A stretch of DNA of 39,502 nt, taken from Streptomyces sp. NRRL B-24484. Its GTDB lineage: Bacteria; Actinomycetota; Actinomycetes; Streptomycetales; Streptomycetaceae. Location of the stretch: NCBI RefSeq assembly GCF_000717715.1, contig NZ_JOAI01000084.1, positions 1-39,502 of the forward strand, in the 5' to 3' direction. The translations under genes and the position numbers were made by a program. Below the pieces are notes generated by a model. The model did not search any database, was not told where the DNA came from, and saw only the letters and a program-made list of their open reading frames with translations. Of this stretch, positions 31,337 to 39,480 are shown one piece after another (the first letter of the stretch is position 1; every line of letters begins with the position of its first letter).

Positions 31337-33703
31337 ATGACCGATACCCCGGACGCGATCGACGCGCTCCTCGGCGCCGGCCCGCGCCGCGCCGTCGCGC
31401 TGCCCGAGCCCGCCGAACGCGAGTGGCTGCGTACCGAGTACGGGCTGACGAAGGCCGAGACGGCGAAGGCCCTCGGTATCAGCACCAGCACGTTCACCGC
31501 GTGGGAGTCCGGCCAGCGCGACCCGCAGGGCGAGGCCCGCGCCGCCTACGCCAAGCTGCTGGAGGGCATGGCCGCCCGCCTGCTGCCCCCGTCCCGACCC
31601 GTGGCCGCCCCGGCCCCCGTGCACGCCCCGGCTCAGTCCCCGGCGCCCGTGCAGAGCCCGTCCGCCGCCCCGGCGCCGCTGGCCGGGCCGGTCGAGATGG
31701 ACCGCACCCCCTCGGGTGACCTCGTCACCGGTGAGCCGCAGCCCTGCATCTGGTGCGGGCGCCCCAGCATCTTCCGCGCCACCGGCCGACCGGTGCACGT
31801 GGGCGGCGGTTTCTGCGCACAGGCCCCCGAACCGACCGTCCCCACCCCCGCCGCGGCATCGACGGCCACCCACGGCGAGACCTCCGCGCCCACTACCGCT
31901 CCCGCGGCCCCGCGCCAGTCCCCGCCTACCCGGTCGGCCCGCCCGGCCGCCGCCTTGCGTCCCGGTGCACGCCTGGCGCGGAAGGCGCCGGCCCGTGCTG
32001 CGGTGGACGATGCCCGGGCTGTGGCGGCCGCGAAGTTCCCGAACGGGCCGCTTGCCGTCGTCGACCCGGCGCCGTCCGGGCGCGGCTTGGTCGCGCACCT
32101 GGTCGACGGCCGCGTCCTGGACATCCCCGCCGTCATGACGCTGCCGGAGCTCACCGAGTGGACGCTCACGGCCGGTCTGGGCGAGGCGCGACTGCACAAG
32201 CACGGCAAGGACGGCGACCCGCTGATCGTCCTCACCGACGACGCCGCCGCCCTCCTCGGCCTGCCCCCGATGGGCACCGAACCCGGCCAGTTCGAACGCC
32301 GCCTCGGCCGCCTGCCCGACAGCCACAAGGCCGTCAAGTCACTGACCAAGGCCGGGTGGCAGCTCACCCAGCGCGGCTTCGGACCCTGGGCCCGCGTCTA
32401 CCGCACCCCCGACGGCGCCAAGCGCGCCTGCGTCCAGTACTGCATCCCCGCCTGGGCCGCCCTCACCTCCGCCGGCTGGAACATCCCCACCGGCCTGGAC
32501 GCCCCCGCCCTCGCCGCGCTCCTCGGCGGCTACGCCGAGCGCGTCATGACCCCCCGCGGCTCCACCGCCGTCACCGGCCTCTCGTTGATGGAGGCGCTGC
32601 GCCCGCCGACCCGCGCGGTGCGCACCGACACGGGCTGGACGTCCGGCCTGGTGGAGGGCTCGCGCTCTTTCGCGTTCGATCCGGCGCCGCCGGAGGCCCC
32701 GGGAGAGCACCCGGTGGCGCAGGACCGCGACCCGGGGGATGTTCTGGTCACCGAGGCGTGGGACTGGATCCGCCCCGTCGAGGCGATCGGCGAGGCGGAG
32801 CGGGTGCTGCCGCACGTGGTGGGCCTGGACATCAACACGGCGTTCCTCGCCGCGGCCGGGCGCCTGACCATGGCGTTGTCGGAGCCGGTGCACGAGCTCA
32901 ACCCGGTCTTCGACCCGAAGATCCCCGGCAGCTGGAAGTGCGACTTCTCCACCGCCCAGCTGGATCCGCGGCTGCCGAACCCGTTCACCCCGGACGGCCT
33001 GCCGCCGACCGGCCCCGCCTGGTACACCACCCCGAAGGTCGCCTACGCCCGCGAACTCGGCATCCCCGTCACGCCGACCGAGGGCTGGCTGCGGCACGAG
33101 TTTGGGCCGTGGCTCGACCCCTGGCACAAGCACCTGCGTGCCGCCTACCTCACCACCATGGACAGGCTGGGGGTGTCGCTGAACCTCGGCGAGCAGGACC
33201 CTGAGGCGTTCCTGGCCGCGATGGCTGGCCTGCAGGAGAACGGCGACCCGATCGAGCTCGCGATCCTCGCCGCGGTGAAGGCGACCGCGAAGGGCGGCGT
33301 CGGCAAGCTCCGCGAACGCCCCCGCGGCGCGACCTACCGGCCCGGCCAGCGCTGGCCCGCACTCGAGCGCCCGACCTGGGACCCGCTGAACCGCGCGCTG
33401 ATCATCGACACCGCGACCGTCAACCAGCACCGCAAGATCCGCCGCCACGCCCAGGCGACGGGGCAGTTCCCGCTCGCGATCCTGTCCGACTGCACCGTCT
33501 ACCCGTCCCCCGGCCCCTCCGCCCTGGACCTGCTCCGCGCACCCGATGGGGCGCTGACGACGGTGTGGCGGCTCGGCATCTCGCCCGGCCTGTGCAAGCA
33601 CGAGGGCACCCGGACCATGGACTGGGCACTCGAGCTGATCGCCGACGACACCAACCCGGGCCGACACGTCAAGGGCGGCGACGCCGTCGCCGAGGGGGAG
33701 TGA
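31337..33703 (+). CDS. tap: Telomere-associated protein Tap
   Basis: 788 residues. In Streptomyces, Tap binds the single-stranded 3' overhang at the replicon end and recruits Tpg for end patching. Features seen: a helix-turn-helix at about 31-77 (GLTKAETAKALGISTSTFTA), a Pro/Ala-rich linker (80-125), a Cys cluster CIWC (137-140) with a further Cys at 160 that may bind zinc, and a long C-terminal part with WKCDFSTAQLDPRLPNPFTP and VGLDINTAFLAAAGRL. Size and order fit the Tap family (about 80 kDa class), and tpg follows after four bases, the diagnostic pairing. ATG 31337 has a good ribosome site. No frameshift is visible. Confidence 0.88.
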   Translation: MTDTPDAIDALLGAGPRRAVALPEPAEREWLRTEYGLTKAETAKALGISTSTFTAWESGQRDPQGEARAAYAKLLEGMAARLLPPSRPVAAPAPVHAPAQSPAPVQSPSAAPAPLAGPVEMDRTPSGDLVTGEPQPCIWCGRPSIFRATGRPVHVGGGFCAQAPEPTVPTPAAASTATHGETSAPTTAPAAPRQSPPTRSARPAAALRPGARLARKAPARAAVDDARAVAAAKFPNGPLAVVDPAPSGRGLVAHLVDGRVLDIPAVMTLPELTEWTLTAGLGEARLHKHGKDGDPLIVLTDDAAALLGLPPMGTEPGQFERRLGRLPDSHKAVKSLTKAGWQLTQRGFGPWARVYRTPDGAKRACVQYCIPAWAALTSAGWNIPTGLDAPALAALLGGYAERVMTPRGSTAVTGLSLMEALRPPTRAVRTDTGWTSGLVEGSRSFAFDPAPPEAPGEHPVAQDRDPGDVLVTEAWDWIRPVEAIGEAERVLPHVVGLDINTAFLAAAGRLTMALSEPVHELNPVFDPKIPGSWKCDFSTAQLDPRLPNPFTPDGLPPTGPAWYTTPKVAYARELGIPVTPTEGWLRHEFGPWLDPWHKHLRAAYLTTMDRLGVSLNLGEQDPEAFLAAMAGLQENGDPIELAILAAVKATAKGGVGKLRERPRGATYRPGQRWPALERPTWDPLNRALIIDTATVNQHRKIRRHAQATGQFPLAILSDCTVYPSPGPSALDLLRAPDGALTTVWRLGISPGLCKHEGTRTMDWALELIADDTNPGRHVKGGDAVAEGE

Positions 33704-33707
33704 CTGA

Positions 33708-34244
33708 GTGGACGCCATCGACCGCGGCCTGGAACGGGCCATGCAGACCCAGCCCATCCCGAAGACCTTGCAGGGCCGGGTGAACTTCCTGGTCCGCCAG
33801 TACAAGGGCACCCGGGCTGTCGCCGACCACCTCGGTGTCTCGATCCGTTCGGTCGAGCGGTGGCGCAAGGGCGCCGGCATCGGCACCGAGAACGCCCGCA
33901 AGGTCGAGGACGCCGTTCGCGAACGCTGGCAGCCCCGCGTAAAGCAGCGCGTCCGGGAGGCCGCGGAGTCCCGCGGCTTCACCGTCGAGGTCATGGCCTC
34001 CTTCGGCTACACCTCGGCCGGCCTGTCCACCGACGACCCCCGCGAGCGGATCGTCACCCAGCGCCTGCCCGGCACGGTCGCCCGCGACCTCTTCGCCGCC
34101 CGCGACCGCGGCGCCACCCGGCAGGAACAGGAGCAGATCATCGCCGAAGGCCTCGGCCGCGCCTACTTCCAGGACGGCGGCCGCCGCGCCCGCGGCCTGC
34201 AGGTCACCTTGACCGGCCTCGACTGGGCCGACTTCTCCGTCTGA
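33708..34244 (+). CDS. tpg: Terminal protein Tpg
   Basis: 178 residues from GTG 33708, four bases after the tap stop. Tpg becomes covalently attached to the 5' ends of linear Streptomyces replicons and primes synthesis of the last fragment. The family hallmarks are present: MDAIDRGLERAMQTQPIPKT at the N-terminus, a helix-turn-helix at about 37-55 (AVADHLGVSIRSVERWRKG), TQRLPGTVARDLFAARD in the middle and GLGRAYFQDGGRRARGLQVT near the end. The length suits the 21-kDa class. Its presence indicates a replicon with Tpg-capped telomeres. Confidence 0.9.
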   Translation: MDAIDRGLERAMQTQPIPKTLQGRVNFLVRQYKGTRAVADHLGVSIRSVERWRKGAGIGTENARKVEDAVRERWQPRVKQRVREAAESRGFTVEVMASFGYTSAGLSTDDPRERIVTQRLPGTVARDLFAARDRGATRQEQEQIIAEGLGRAYFQDGGRRARGLQVTLTGLDWADFSV

Positions 34245-34306
34245 CCACTCGATTGGTCATCAGCGACGTCCGCCACAGCGTCATCTGATGGATAGTCAGC
34301 GAAGCA

Positions 34307-34324
34307 TTCACCCGAACGGGTGAA
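34307..34324. promoter_or_regulatory. 18-bp perfect palindrome, operator-like
   Basis: ttcacccg at 34307-34314 and cgggtgaa at 34317-34324 are exact reverse complements separated by aa. Such compact symmetry suits a dimeric regulator; as an RNA hairpin the 2-nt loop would be too small. It lies after tpg and about 180 bp before the next gene. Confidence 0.45.
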
Positions 34325-34350
34325 AAGGGGGAGGTCTTGGCGCGAGACGC

Positions 34351-34400
34351 CGGGAGGTGGGGGTAACCTACGGAGCTCCGTAGGTTACCCCCACCTCCCG
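34351..34400. repeat. Perfect 50-bp palindrome
   Basis: Positions 34351-34375 are the exact reverse complement of 34376-34400, with no spacer; the centre is cggag|ctccg and the arms contain gtgggggtaacctac. In RNA it would form a hairpin with a very long stem, so it could end transcription of the tap-tpg operon. In DNA a spacer-free palindrome of this length is unstable in most bacteria, which makes a specific role or recent origin worth considering. Confidence 0.8.
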
Positions 34401-34499
34401 TGCGAGGCCCCAACCTGCGGTGAATGGCCGTTGCACGGCTCCGTTCCGTTGCCCAATGGTGGCCCGTGTCCAACCCGGACCCACCCAAGAGGAACGCAG

Positions 34500-34925
34500 A
34501 TGCTTGACCCCAACCACCTGTACGACATCGCTGACGCCGTTACCGCTGGTCTGCTGGTGAACGGTTTCACCACCGTGGCCCGCACCCGATGGGCGGGCCT
34601 GTTCGCTGGCCACCCCGAGGGGGCGGAGGCGCTGCGGGCGTGGGACAACCACGGTACGAAGGTGGCTGAGATCGCCTTCGTGGAGGCGGAGACCGGAGAC
34701 GCGGCGGCGAGCACCGTCTGCGACAAGATCACGGCGGCCGCTGTCACCGACCTCGGTGAGCGTCTGTTCAACTTCGCGAACGGCGACCTGTCGGCCCAGC
34801 TGCGATTGCTGGAGCTCAGCAACCGGTTGCACACCAACACGACCACCAGCGGCCTGGCCGTCGGCGGCAACTGCATCGGCAGCGTCGCCGGCAACGTGAC
34901 CATCACTATCAACAACAACCGCTGA
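34500..34925 (+). CDS. Hypothetical protein, 141 residues, with Gly/Asn/Thr-rich strand tail
   Basis: ATG 34500 follows agagga. The first 110 residues are helical and acidic (DIADAVTAGLLVNGFTTVAR, GHPEGAEALRAWDNHGTKVA). The end is a short strand-type repeat, GLAVGGNCIGSVAGNVTITI then NNNR. No signal peptide or membrane segment is seen. Similar GN-x-G-x-V-x-GNVTI tails occur in several actinobacterial proteins linked to STAND/NACHT signalling, but the match is by eye and weak. It stands alone after the 50-bp palindrome. Confidence 0.6.
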   Translation: MLDPNHLYDIADAVTAGLLVNGFTTVARTRWAGLFAGHPEGAEALRAWDNHGTKVAEIAFVEAETGDAAASTVCDKITAAAVTDLGERLFNFANGDLSAQLRLLELSNRLHTNTTTSGLAVGGNCIGSVAGNVTITINNNR

Positions 34926-35053
34926 TTGCCCATGCGGGGGCAGGCCGTCCAGCCAGAAGGGCGTGAAGCGCGTCGTTTCGGCTGGTCGGCCCGTGCGCCC
35001 GCCTGGCGGTAGGTTCGGGGGACAGGTCCGCTCCGATGGATGGAGTGGCGTAC

Positions 35054-36427
35054 ATGCAGCCGATGACTCTGGCCCAGCTCGCCGAGGTGGTCGATGGTCG
35101 GCTCGATGAGGTCCTGGACCCGGCGGCGGTTGTCGACGGCCCGCTGGTGGTCGATTCCCGCCAGGTCGTCCCGGGCGCGCTGTTCGTGGCGTTCGAGGGT
35201 GAGCACGTGGACGGCCACGACTTCGCCGCGGCGGCGGTGGCCGCTGGCGCGGCGGGCGTGCCGGGGTCGCGGCCGTGCGGCGCCCCCGCGGTGCTGGTCG
35301 ACGATGCCATGGAGGCCCTGGCGAAGCTCACCCGCTGGCAGTCCGCGCGGATGACCGGCGTGACGCGGATCGGGGTGACCGGTTCGTCCGGGAAGACCAG
35401 CACGAAGGACCTGTTTGCGCAGACGCTGTCCAGAGCCGGGGCCACCCACGCGACGGCCGGCTCGCAGAACAACGAGATCGGCGTCCCGATGACGGTCGCC
35501 GCCTGCCCGCCGGACACGAAGTTCCTCATCCTGGAGATGGGTGCGCGCGGCGCCGGCCACCTGACCTACCTGACCGATATGGTGCCGCTGCATGTCGCCG
35601 TCGTCCTCAATGTCGGGGCCGCGCACGCCGACGAGTTCGGCAGCAAGGAGGACACCGCGAAGGCGAAGGGCGAGCTGGTCGCCTCCCTCGCCGCCGACGG
35701 GCTCGCGGTCCTCAACGCCGACGACCCGCTGGCTGCCCCGATGGCCGCCCGCTCGGCGGCGCCGGTGCTGTTGTTCGGCCGTACCGAGGCCGCGCAGATC
35801 CGCGCCACCGACGTCACCATCGACACCGACGGCCGGGCCCGCTTCATGCTGACCACCCCGGCCGGGCAGGCGCCGGTCGCGCTGCGCCTGCTCGGCGAGC
35901 ACCACGTCTCCAACGCCCTCGCGGTCGCCGCCGTCGCCCACCACATCGGCATGGCACCCGCCGAGATCGCCACCGCCCTCGGCAACGCGGTCGCGGCGAC
36001 CGACTCCCGCATGCAGCGCCACGACCGCCCCGACGGCGTCACCGTCATCGACGACGCCTGCAACGCCAACCCCGACTCCACGGCCGCCGCACTGCGCGCC
36101 CTCGCAGCAATGTGCGGCGAGCGCCGCACCCTCGCCGTCATCGGCGAGATGCGCGAACTTGGCGCCGCCGCCGTGGCCGAGCACCGGGCGATCGGCGCCC
36201 TGGCCGCCGAACTCGGCACGAGCGTGGTCGTCGCTGTCGGCGACCAGGACGCTGCCGCGGTGGCGGCCGGCGCGGAGGACGGCGGCGCCGAGACCCATCT
36301 GGTGCCGGACCGCGCTGCGGCTGCCGGCCTGCTGGAGAAGCTACTGCACCCGGGTGACCTGGTGATCGTGAAGGCGTCGCTGTCGGCCGGCCTGCAGGCC
36401 CTGGTGAAGGACCTGCTCGCCACCTGA
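35054..36427 (+). CDS. MurF-type UDP-MurNAc-tripeptide:D-Ala-D-Ala ligase, extra copy
   Basis: 457 residues with the full Mur ligase plan. The MurF-type N-terminal domain (VVDSRQVVPGALFVAFEGEH) is followed by ATP loop GVTGSSGKTST at 107-117, NNEIGVPMTV, LEMGARGAGHL, LNVGAAHADEFGS, and a C-terminal domain with VIDDACNANPDS and EMRELG. MurF adds D-Ala-D-Ala to the peptidoglycan precursor in the cytoplasm. The motif usually read as DDAYNANP has Cys in place of Tyr. The start ATG 35054 is preferred to 35036 because tggag sits eight bases before it. The dcw cluster is absent, so this looks like an accessory MurF paralogue rather than the housekeeping gene; substrate preference may differ. Confidence 0.88.
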   Translation: MQPMTLAQLAEVVDGRLDEVLDPAAVVDGPLVVDSRQVVPGALFVAFEGEHVDGHDFAAAAVAAGAAGVPGSRPCGAPAVLVDDAMEALAKLTRWQSARMTGVTRIGVTGSSGKTSTKDLFAQTLSRAGATHATAGSQNNEIGVPMTVAACPPDTKFLILEMGARGAGHLTYLTDMVPLHVAVVLNVGAAHADEFGSKEDTAKAKGELVASLAADGLAVLNADDPLAAPMAARSAAPVLLFGRTEAAQIRATDVTIDTDGRARFMLTTPAGQAPVALRLLGEHHVSNALAVAAVAHHIGMAPAEIATALGNAVAATDSRMQRHDRPDGVTVIDDACNANPDSTAAALRALAAMCGERRTLAVIGEMRELGAAAVAEHRAIGALAAELGTSVVVAVGDQDAAAVAAGAEDGGAETHLVPDRAAAAGLLEKLLHPGDLVIVKASLSAGLQALVKDLLAT

Positions 36428-36571
36428 CCACCGGGGGCAGCAGACAGACGCGCCGCCGACCTGTGGCGTACGGTACGTGTCACCTGCAGTCCGATTGTCG
36501 AACCGCCTGCCGGTATTTGGCAGCCGCTGGGGCATCTATGGCGCCGTCATGAACGCTGTTACGGTCAGCGC

Positions 36572-37384
36572 ATGACTGACTACGAGACCACGTTCCGGTC
36601 CCTGGACGGCCTCACGCTGGTCGGCACAGTTACCCCTTCTCCGACTCCTCCGGTCGCCCTGTGCGTGCTCGCGCACGGCGCTGGCGTGACCCGGGAAGAA
36701 GGCGGCTTCTTCGCGCGCCTGGCGGCGGGGCTGACCGCCGTCGGCGTCACCTGTCTGCGGTTCGACCTGCGGGGGCACGGGGCGAGCGACGGCCGGAAAG
36801 CGGACGTCACGATCGCCGGTATCGCCAACGACATCCGGGCCGCCTCGGATCATCTGCGCGGGCACACCGGGCGGCCGGGCCCGGTGCACGTCATTGCGGC
36901 GTCGTTCTCCGGCGGAGCCGCGGCCCTGCACGCCGGGCACCGCCCGGACGACGTGGCGAAGCTGGTGCTGCTCAACCCCCGGATCGACTACCAGAACCGC
37001 TTCATCACCGAGGCGGCCGGCTGGAGCGAGGACTACCTGTCCGCGGAACGCGCGACGAAGCTCGCCGAGCGCGGGTTCTCCGTCCGCCAGCCGTTCGAGA
37101 CCGGCCGCGCCCTTCTCAACGAGGTGTTCTACCTCGACCCGGAGCGGATCTGCACGGCCGTCCGGGCGCCGGTCCTCATCATTCACGGCACGAAGGACAC
37201 CTTCGTGTCCGTGGAGACGTCCCGTCAGCTGCGGCCGCTGTTCGGCGGCGGCGCCGAGCTGTACGAACTCGACGGCGCGCAGCACGGCTTCGCCGTGCAC
37301 GAGGATCCCGGGTACGCGCACCCGCAGTCGCAGGCGTGGCAGCGGGAGGTCATCGCAAAGGTGGGCGACTTCATGGCGTCCTAG
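36572..37384 (+). CDS. Alpha/beta hydrolase
   Basis: 270 residues with the alpha/beta-hydrolase core: oxyanion-side CVLAHGAGVTREEG, LRFDLRGHGASDG, nucleophile Ser111 in VIAASFSGGAAAL, Asp209 in IIHGTKDTFVS and His238 in DGAQHGFAVHE. No signal peptide. The family covers esterases, lipases and peptidases acting on small esters or acyl groups; the substrate cannot be told. It begins 144 bp after the MurF gene in the same direction and may or may not share its message. Confidence 0.88.
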   Translation: MTDYETTFRSLDGLTLVGTVTPSPTPPVALCVLAHGAGVTREEGGFFARLAAGLTAVGVTCLRFDLRGHGASDGRKADVTIAGIANDIRAASDHLRGHTGRPGPVHVIAASFSGGAAALHAGHRPDDVAKLVLLNPRIDYQNRFITEAAGWSEDYLSAERATKLAERGFSVRQPFETGRALLNEVFYLDPERICTAVRAPVLIIHGTKDTFVSVETSRQLRPLFGGGAELYELDGAQHGFAVHEDPGYAHPQSQAWQREVIAKVGDFMAS

Positions 37385-37711
37385 CCGGTACAGCTGGTAG
37401 CCCGCTGAGGTGATGCCGACTTCTCCGTGGCCCTCGGGGCGGTGGCAACAGCTTTCGTCAGGGAGCTCACGACAGCGAGGGCTGGGTCAGCACCTGAGCC
37501 CACCGCGCGACCCTCGGTCGATCAGGACCGGACCGAGGCAGCCCGTAGCGATCATTATCTGACGGGCCTGCAGAATCCGGGCTCCTGCCGGGTTGGCTGG
37601 ACATGGATCGAGCCAGCCGCACCGAGCGCAGCCCACCCGGGCTGCCGGCGGCGGGCCGGGAGGGACCACCATCCATGAGCGGCAGCACCACCTCGGCCGC
37701 GGGCGGCGCCG
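37385..37711. other. 327-bp gap with a leader ORF before the sigma-like gene
   Basis: Most of the gap has no gene. At its right end a ribosome site, gggaggga (about 37658-37665), precedes ATG 37675, which opens a 14-codon frame (MSGSTTSAAGGADV) ending at 37717-37719, five bases inside the sigma-like gene. The ATG of that gene at 37712 has no ribosome site of its own and an in-frame stop at 37676-37678, so leader-coupled translation is likely. Confidence 0.45.
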
Positions 37712-38347
37712 ATGTTTGACCACACGGGTGATCCGGCAGAACGCCTGCCCGAGCAGCTCTTCCACCTGCCCCGGCCGGCCGCGGTCCCGCAGGCGAGCGC
37801 CTGCCCTTTGCCTGACCGGCTGCCCGGTGAGTTCCTCGCCCTGTTCGCAGCCCGCTGTGAACAGTTCGTCCAATACGCCGAGCTCCACCTCGGCACTCGA
37901 GAGCACGCGGTGCGGGTCGTCGACGAGCTGTTTTACGAGCTGGCGACGTGCTGGGACCTCGCGCTGGAACAGCCCAGCGTCGACGCCTACATCTGGGCCG
38001 TGTTCAAGGAGATCCTCGACGACCACCTCGACGCCCGCGGCGGCAGCAGCTGCTTCGTCGACACCGCGGCCTTCGCCCGGGTCCGGCAGGACGCCCGGAA
38101 CGCCTTCGAGCTCATGGAGGAGCGCATCGGCCTGTACAGCGCGATCGCGAACCTGCCAGAGCGGCAGTTCGACGCCGTCGTCCTCACCTACATCATCGGC
38201 TGCACCTCACGCCACACCGCCTGGATGATGGGCGTCGCCACCGCCACCGCCACCGTCCACAGCCTGCGCCGCGACGCCCGCCGCCTGGCCCGCACCCTGG
38301 GCATCGACCCCGACGAAATCGCCGCCATCGGATCGGAGGACCAGTGA
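37712..38347 (+). CDS. Sigma-70-like (ECF-type) protein, atypical
   Basis: 211 residues. A diverged region 2 is suggested by FLALFAARCEQFVQYAELHL, VRVVDELFYELATCWDLALE and VDAYIWAVFKEILDDHLDAR. A region-4-like helix-turn-helix near the end reads LPERQFDAVVLTYIIGCTSR then MMGVATATATVHSLRRDARR. The spacing between the two matches small sigma factors, but the promoter-contact residues are poorly conserved. It could be a sigma factor or a related DNA-binding protein. Its stop overlaps the next start (GTGA at 38344-38347), so it works with that partner. Confidence 0.7.
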   Translation: MFDHTGDPAERLPEQLFHLPRPAAVPQASACPLPDRLPGEFLALFAARCEQFVQYAELHLGTREHAVRVVDELFYELATCWDLALEQPSVDAYIWAVFKEILDDHLDARGGSSCFVDTAAFARVRQDARNAFELMEERIGLYSAIANLPERQFDAVVLTYIIGCTSRHTAWMMGVATATATVHSLRRDARRLARTLGIDPDEIAAIGSEDQ

Positions 38348-39144
38348 CTGACCCCGGCACGGAGCAACTTGCAGACCCCGACCTCAGCCCATGGCCCCCT
38401 GTCGTCAGCGACGGCATGCAACCCCCCACCACACCTCCCCCCAACCACGGCCTGCTTGCCTCCGCCGAGATCACCCCAGGCAGCCGCGCAGAAAGCGTCT
38501 ACGACTACCGCCAGGCCATCGACCGGCTCGTCCTCAACCCTGCGACCCCGCGGGCCGGCCGCATCCGACCGGCGCTGCGCCCCGCCCGCGCAGCGGCCGA
38601 ACTCGAAGAACTGTGCCTGCTGGTCGTCAACCACGACACCGCCCCCGTCTACCTCGCCGGCCTGGCCAACCACCCCCTGATCGACCCGGCCGGCGCGCTC
38701 GTCCACGCCTGCCTGCTCCACCTGACTGCGCTGCACACCTGCAGTGAGGACGCGGACCGGGCGACATTCGCGTTCCCCGACGCCGGCCGCACCTGGTGGC
38801 AACTCGCCGCAGGCGCCGGCATCCAGCAGGCCGCCTGGTGCATGCACCTGTGGACCGCGGCCCGCGGCGACCTGCGCGACGCCCGCCTGTGGCGCGCCTG
38901 GGCCGTCGATCTCGCACCCGGTCGGACAGACCCGCACGCTGCCGCGCTCGCCCTCTACGCAGGCACGCGCACCGCCGATCTCTGCCCCACCGTGCTCACC
39001 GCCGTCCGAGCCCAGCCCGAGACCCGCGACCGCGACCACGGAACCGTCAAACGCCCTCGCCCTTACGTGCTCGCCGAAGTCCTGCGCCACCACCTGGAAG
39101 AACCACGGCACTGCCACGGTGCGAGCGGCCGGATCGACCGCTGA
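38344..39144 (+). CDS. Partner protein of the sigma-like gene, unknown, 266 residues
   Basis: GTG 38344 overlaps the preceding stop. The first 70 residues are Pro-rich and unstructured. The rest is helical and rich in Ala, Leu, His and Trp (LEELCLLVVNHDTAPVYLAG, ALVHACLLHLTALHTCSEDA, WWQLAAGAGIQQAAWCMHLW, LRDARLWRAWAVDLAPG), like a TPR-type or all-alpha fold. There is no membrane segment and no anti-sigma zinc motif. Coupling suggests that it controls or assists the sigma-like protein. It is a recurrent type of orphan in Streptomyces, but no family name can be given. Confidence 0.65.
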   Translation: MTDPGTEQLADPDLSPWPPVVSDGMQPPTTPPPNHGLLASAEITPGSRAESVYDYRQAIDRLVLNPATPRAGRIRPALRPARAAAELEELCLLVVNHDTAPVYLAGLANHPLIDPAGALVHACLLHLTALHTCSEDADRATFAFPDAGRTWWQLAAGAGIQQAAWCMHLWTAARGDLRDARLWRAWAVDLAPGRTDPHAAALALYAGTRTADLCPTVLTAVRAQPETRDRDHGTVKRPRPYVLAEVLRHHLEEPRHCHGASGRIDR

Positions 39145-39188
39145 GCAAGCGGGCGCATCCGCGCGGCCGTGACCGACCGAGCAGACAG

Positions 39189-39213
39189 ACGGCCCCTACC
39201 AGGCCCGGGCCGT
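39189..39213. terminator. Hairpin with T-run between convergent genes
   Basis: acggccc at 39189-39195 pairs with gggccgt at 39207-39213, followed by tttgtt. It lies between the rightward partner gene and the leftward peptide gene, and would serve as terminator of the former; the T-run is on that side. Confidence 0.6.
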
Positions 39214-39218
39214 TTTGT

Positions 39219-39353
39219 TCACGCGCTGGTGCGACGGGTAGCGCGCTTGGCGGGCGCCGCCTTCTTCGCTGCGGGGGCTGTCTTCCTTGCCGGTGTCGTC
39301 GTCTTCTTCGCCGCGGGGGTGGCCTTGCGCGCCGTGGTCTTCTTGGCGGGCAT
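39219..39353 (-). CDS. Lysine/alanine-rich H1-like peptide, 44 residues
   Basis: ATG 39351-39353 starts MPAKKTTARKATPAAKKTTT, and the frame ends PAKRATRRTSA at the stop 39219-39221. The K-K-x-x-P-A-x-K pattern is that of eukaryote-like histone H1 tails and of the C-terminal tails of actinobacterial HU proteins, so it should bind DNA non-specifically. The same frame stays open further upstream (KTTAKKASSAVEKT), but it then crosses a terminator-like hairpin without a start codon, so a stand-alone peptide is more likely than an HU tail. A weak ribosome site (gagaag) precedes the ATG. Confidence 0.5.
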   Translation of the reverse strand: MPAKKTTARKATPAAKKTTTPARKTAPAAKKAAPAKRATRRTSA

Positions 39354-39440
39354 CGTCTTCTCGACCGCGGAGGAGGCCTTCTTGGCGGTGGTCTTCTGCG
39401 TGGACTGTGGCCCGGGGGAGTGGTGTGGTGCTCGTGGGTG

Positions 39441-39480
39441 CGCATCCCCGCTCCCGTGGAACCGCCGGAGCGGGGATGCG
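39441..39480. terminator. 14-bp hairpin at the right edge
   Basis: cgcatccccgctcc at 39441-39454 pairs exactly with 39467-39480 around a 12-nt loop. It separates the peptide gene from whatever lies beyond the window and probably ends a leftward or rightward transcript. Confidence 0.65.

Noticed and set aside
30938..33994. Long minus-strand frames opposite tap
   Set aside because: Codon bias and recognisable motifs support tap on the plus strand; the antisense frames are typical GC-driven openings.
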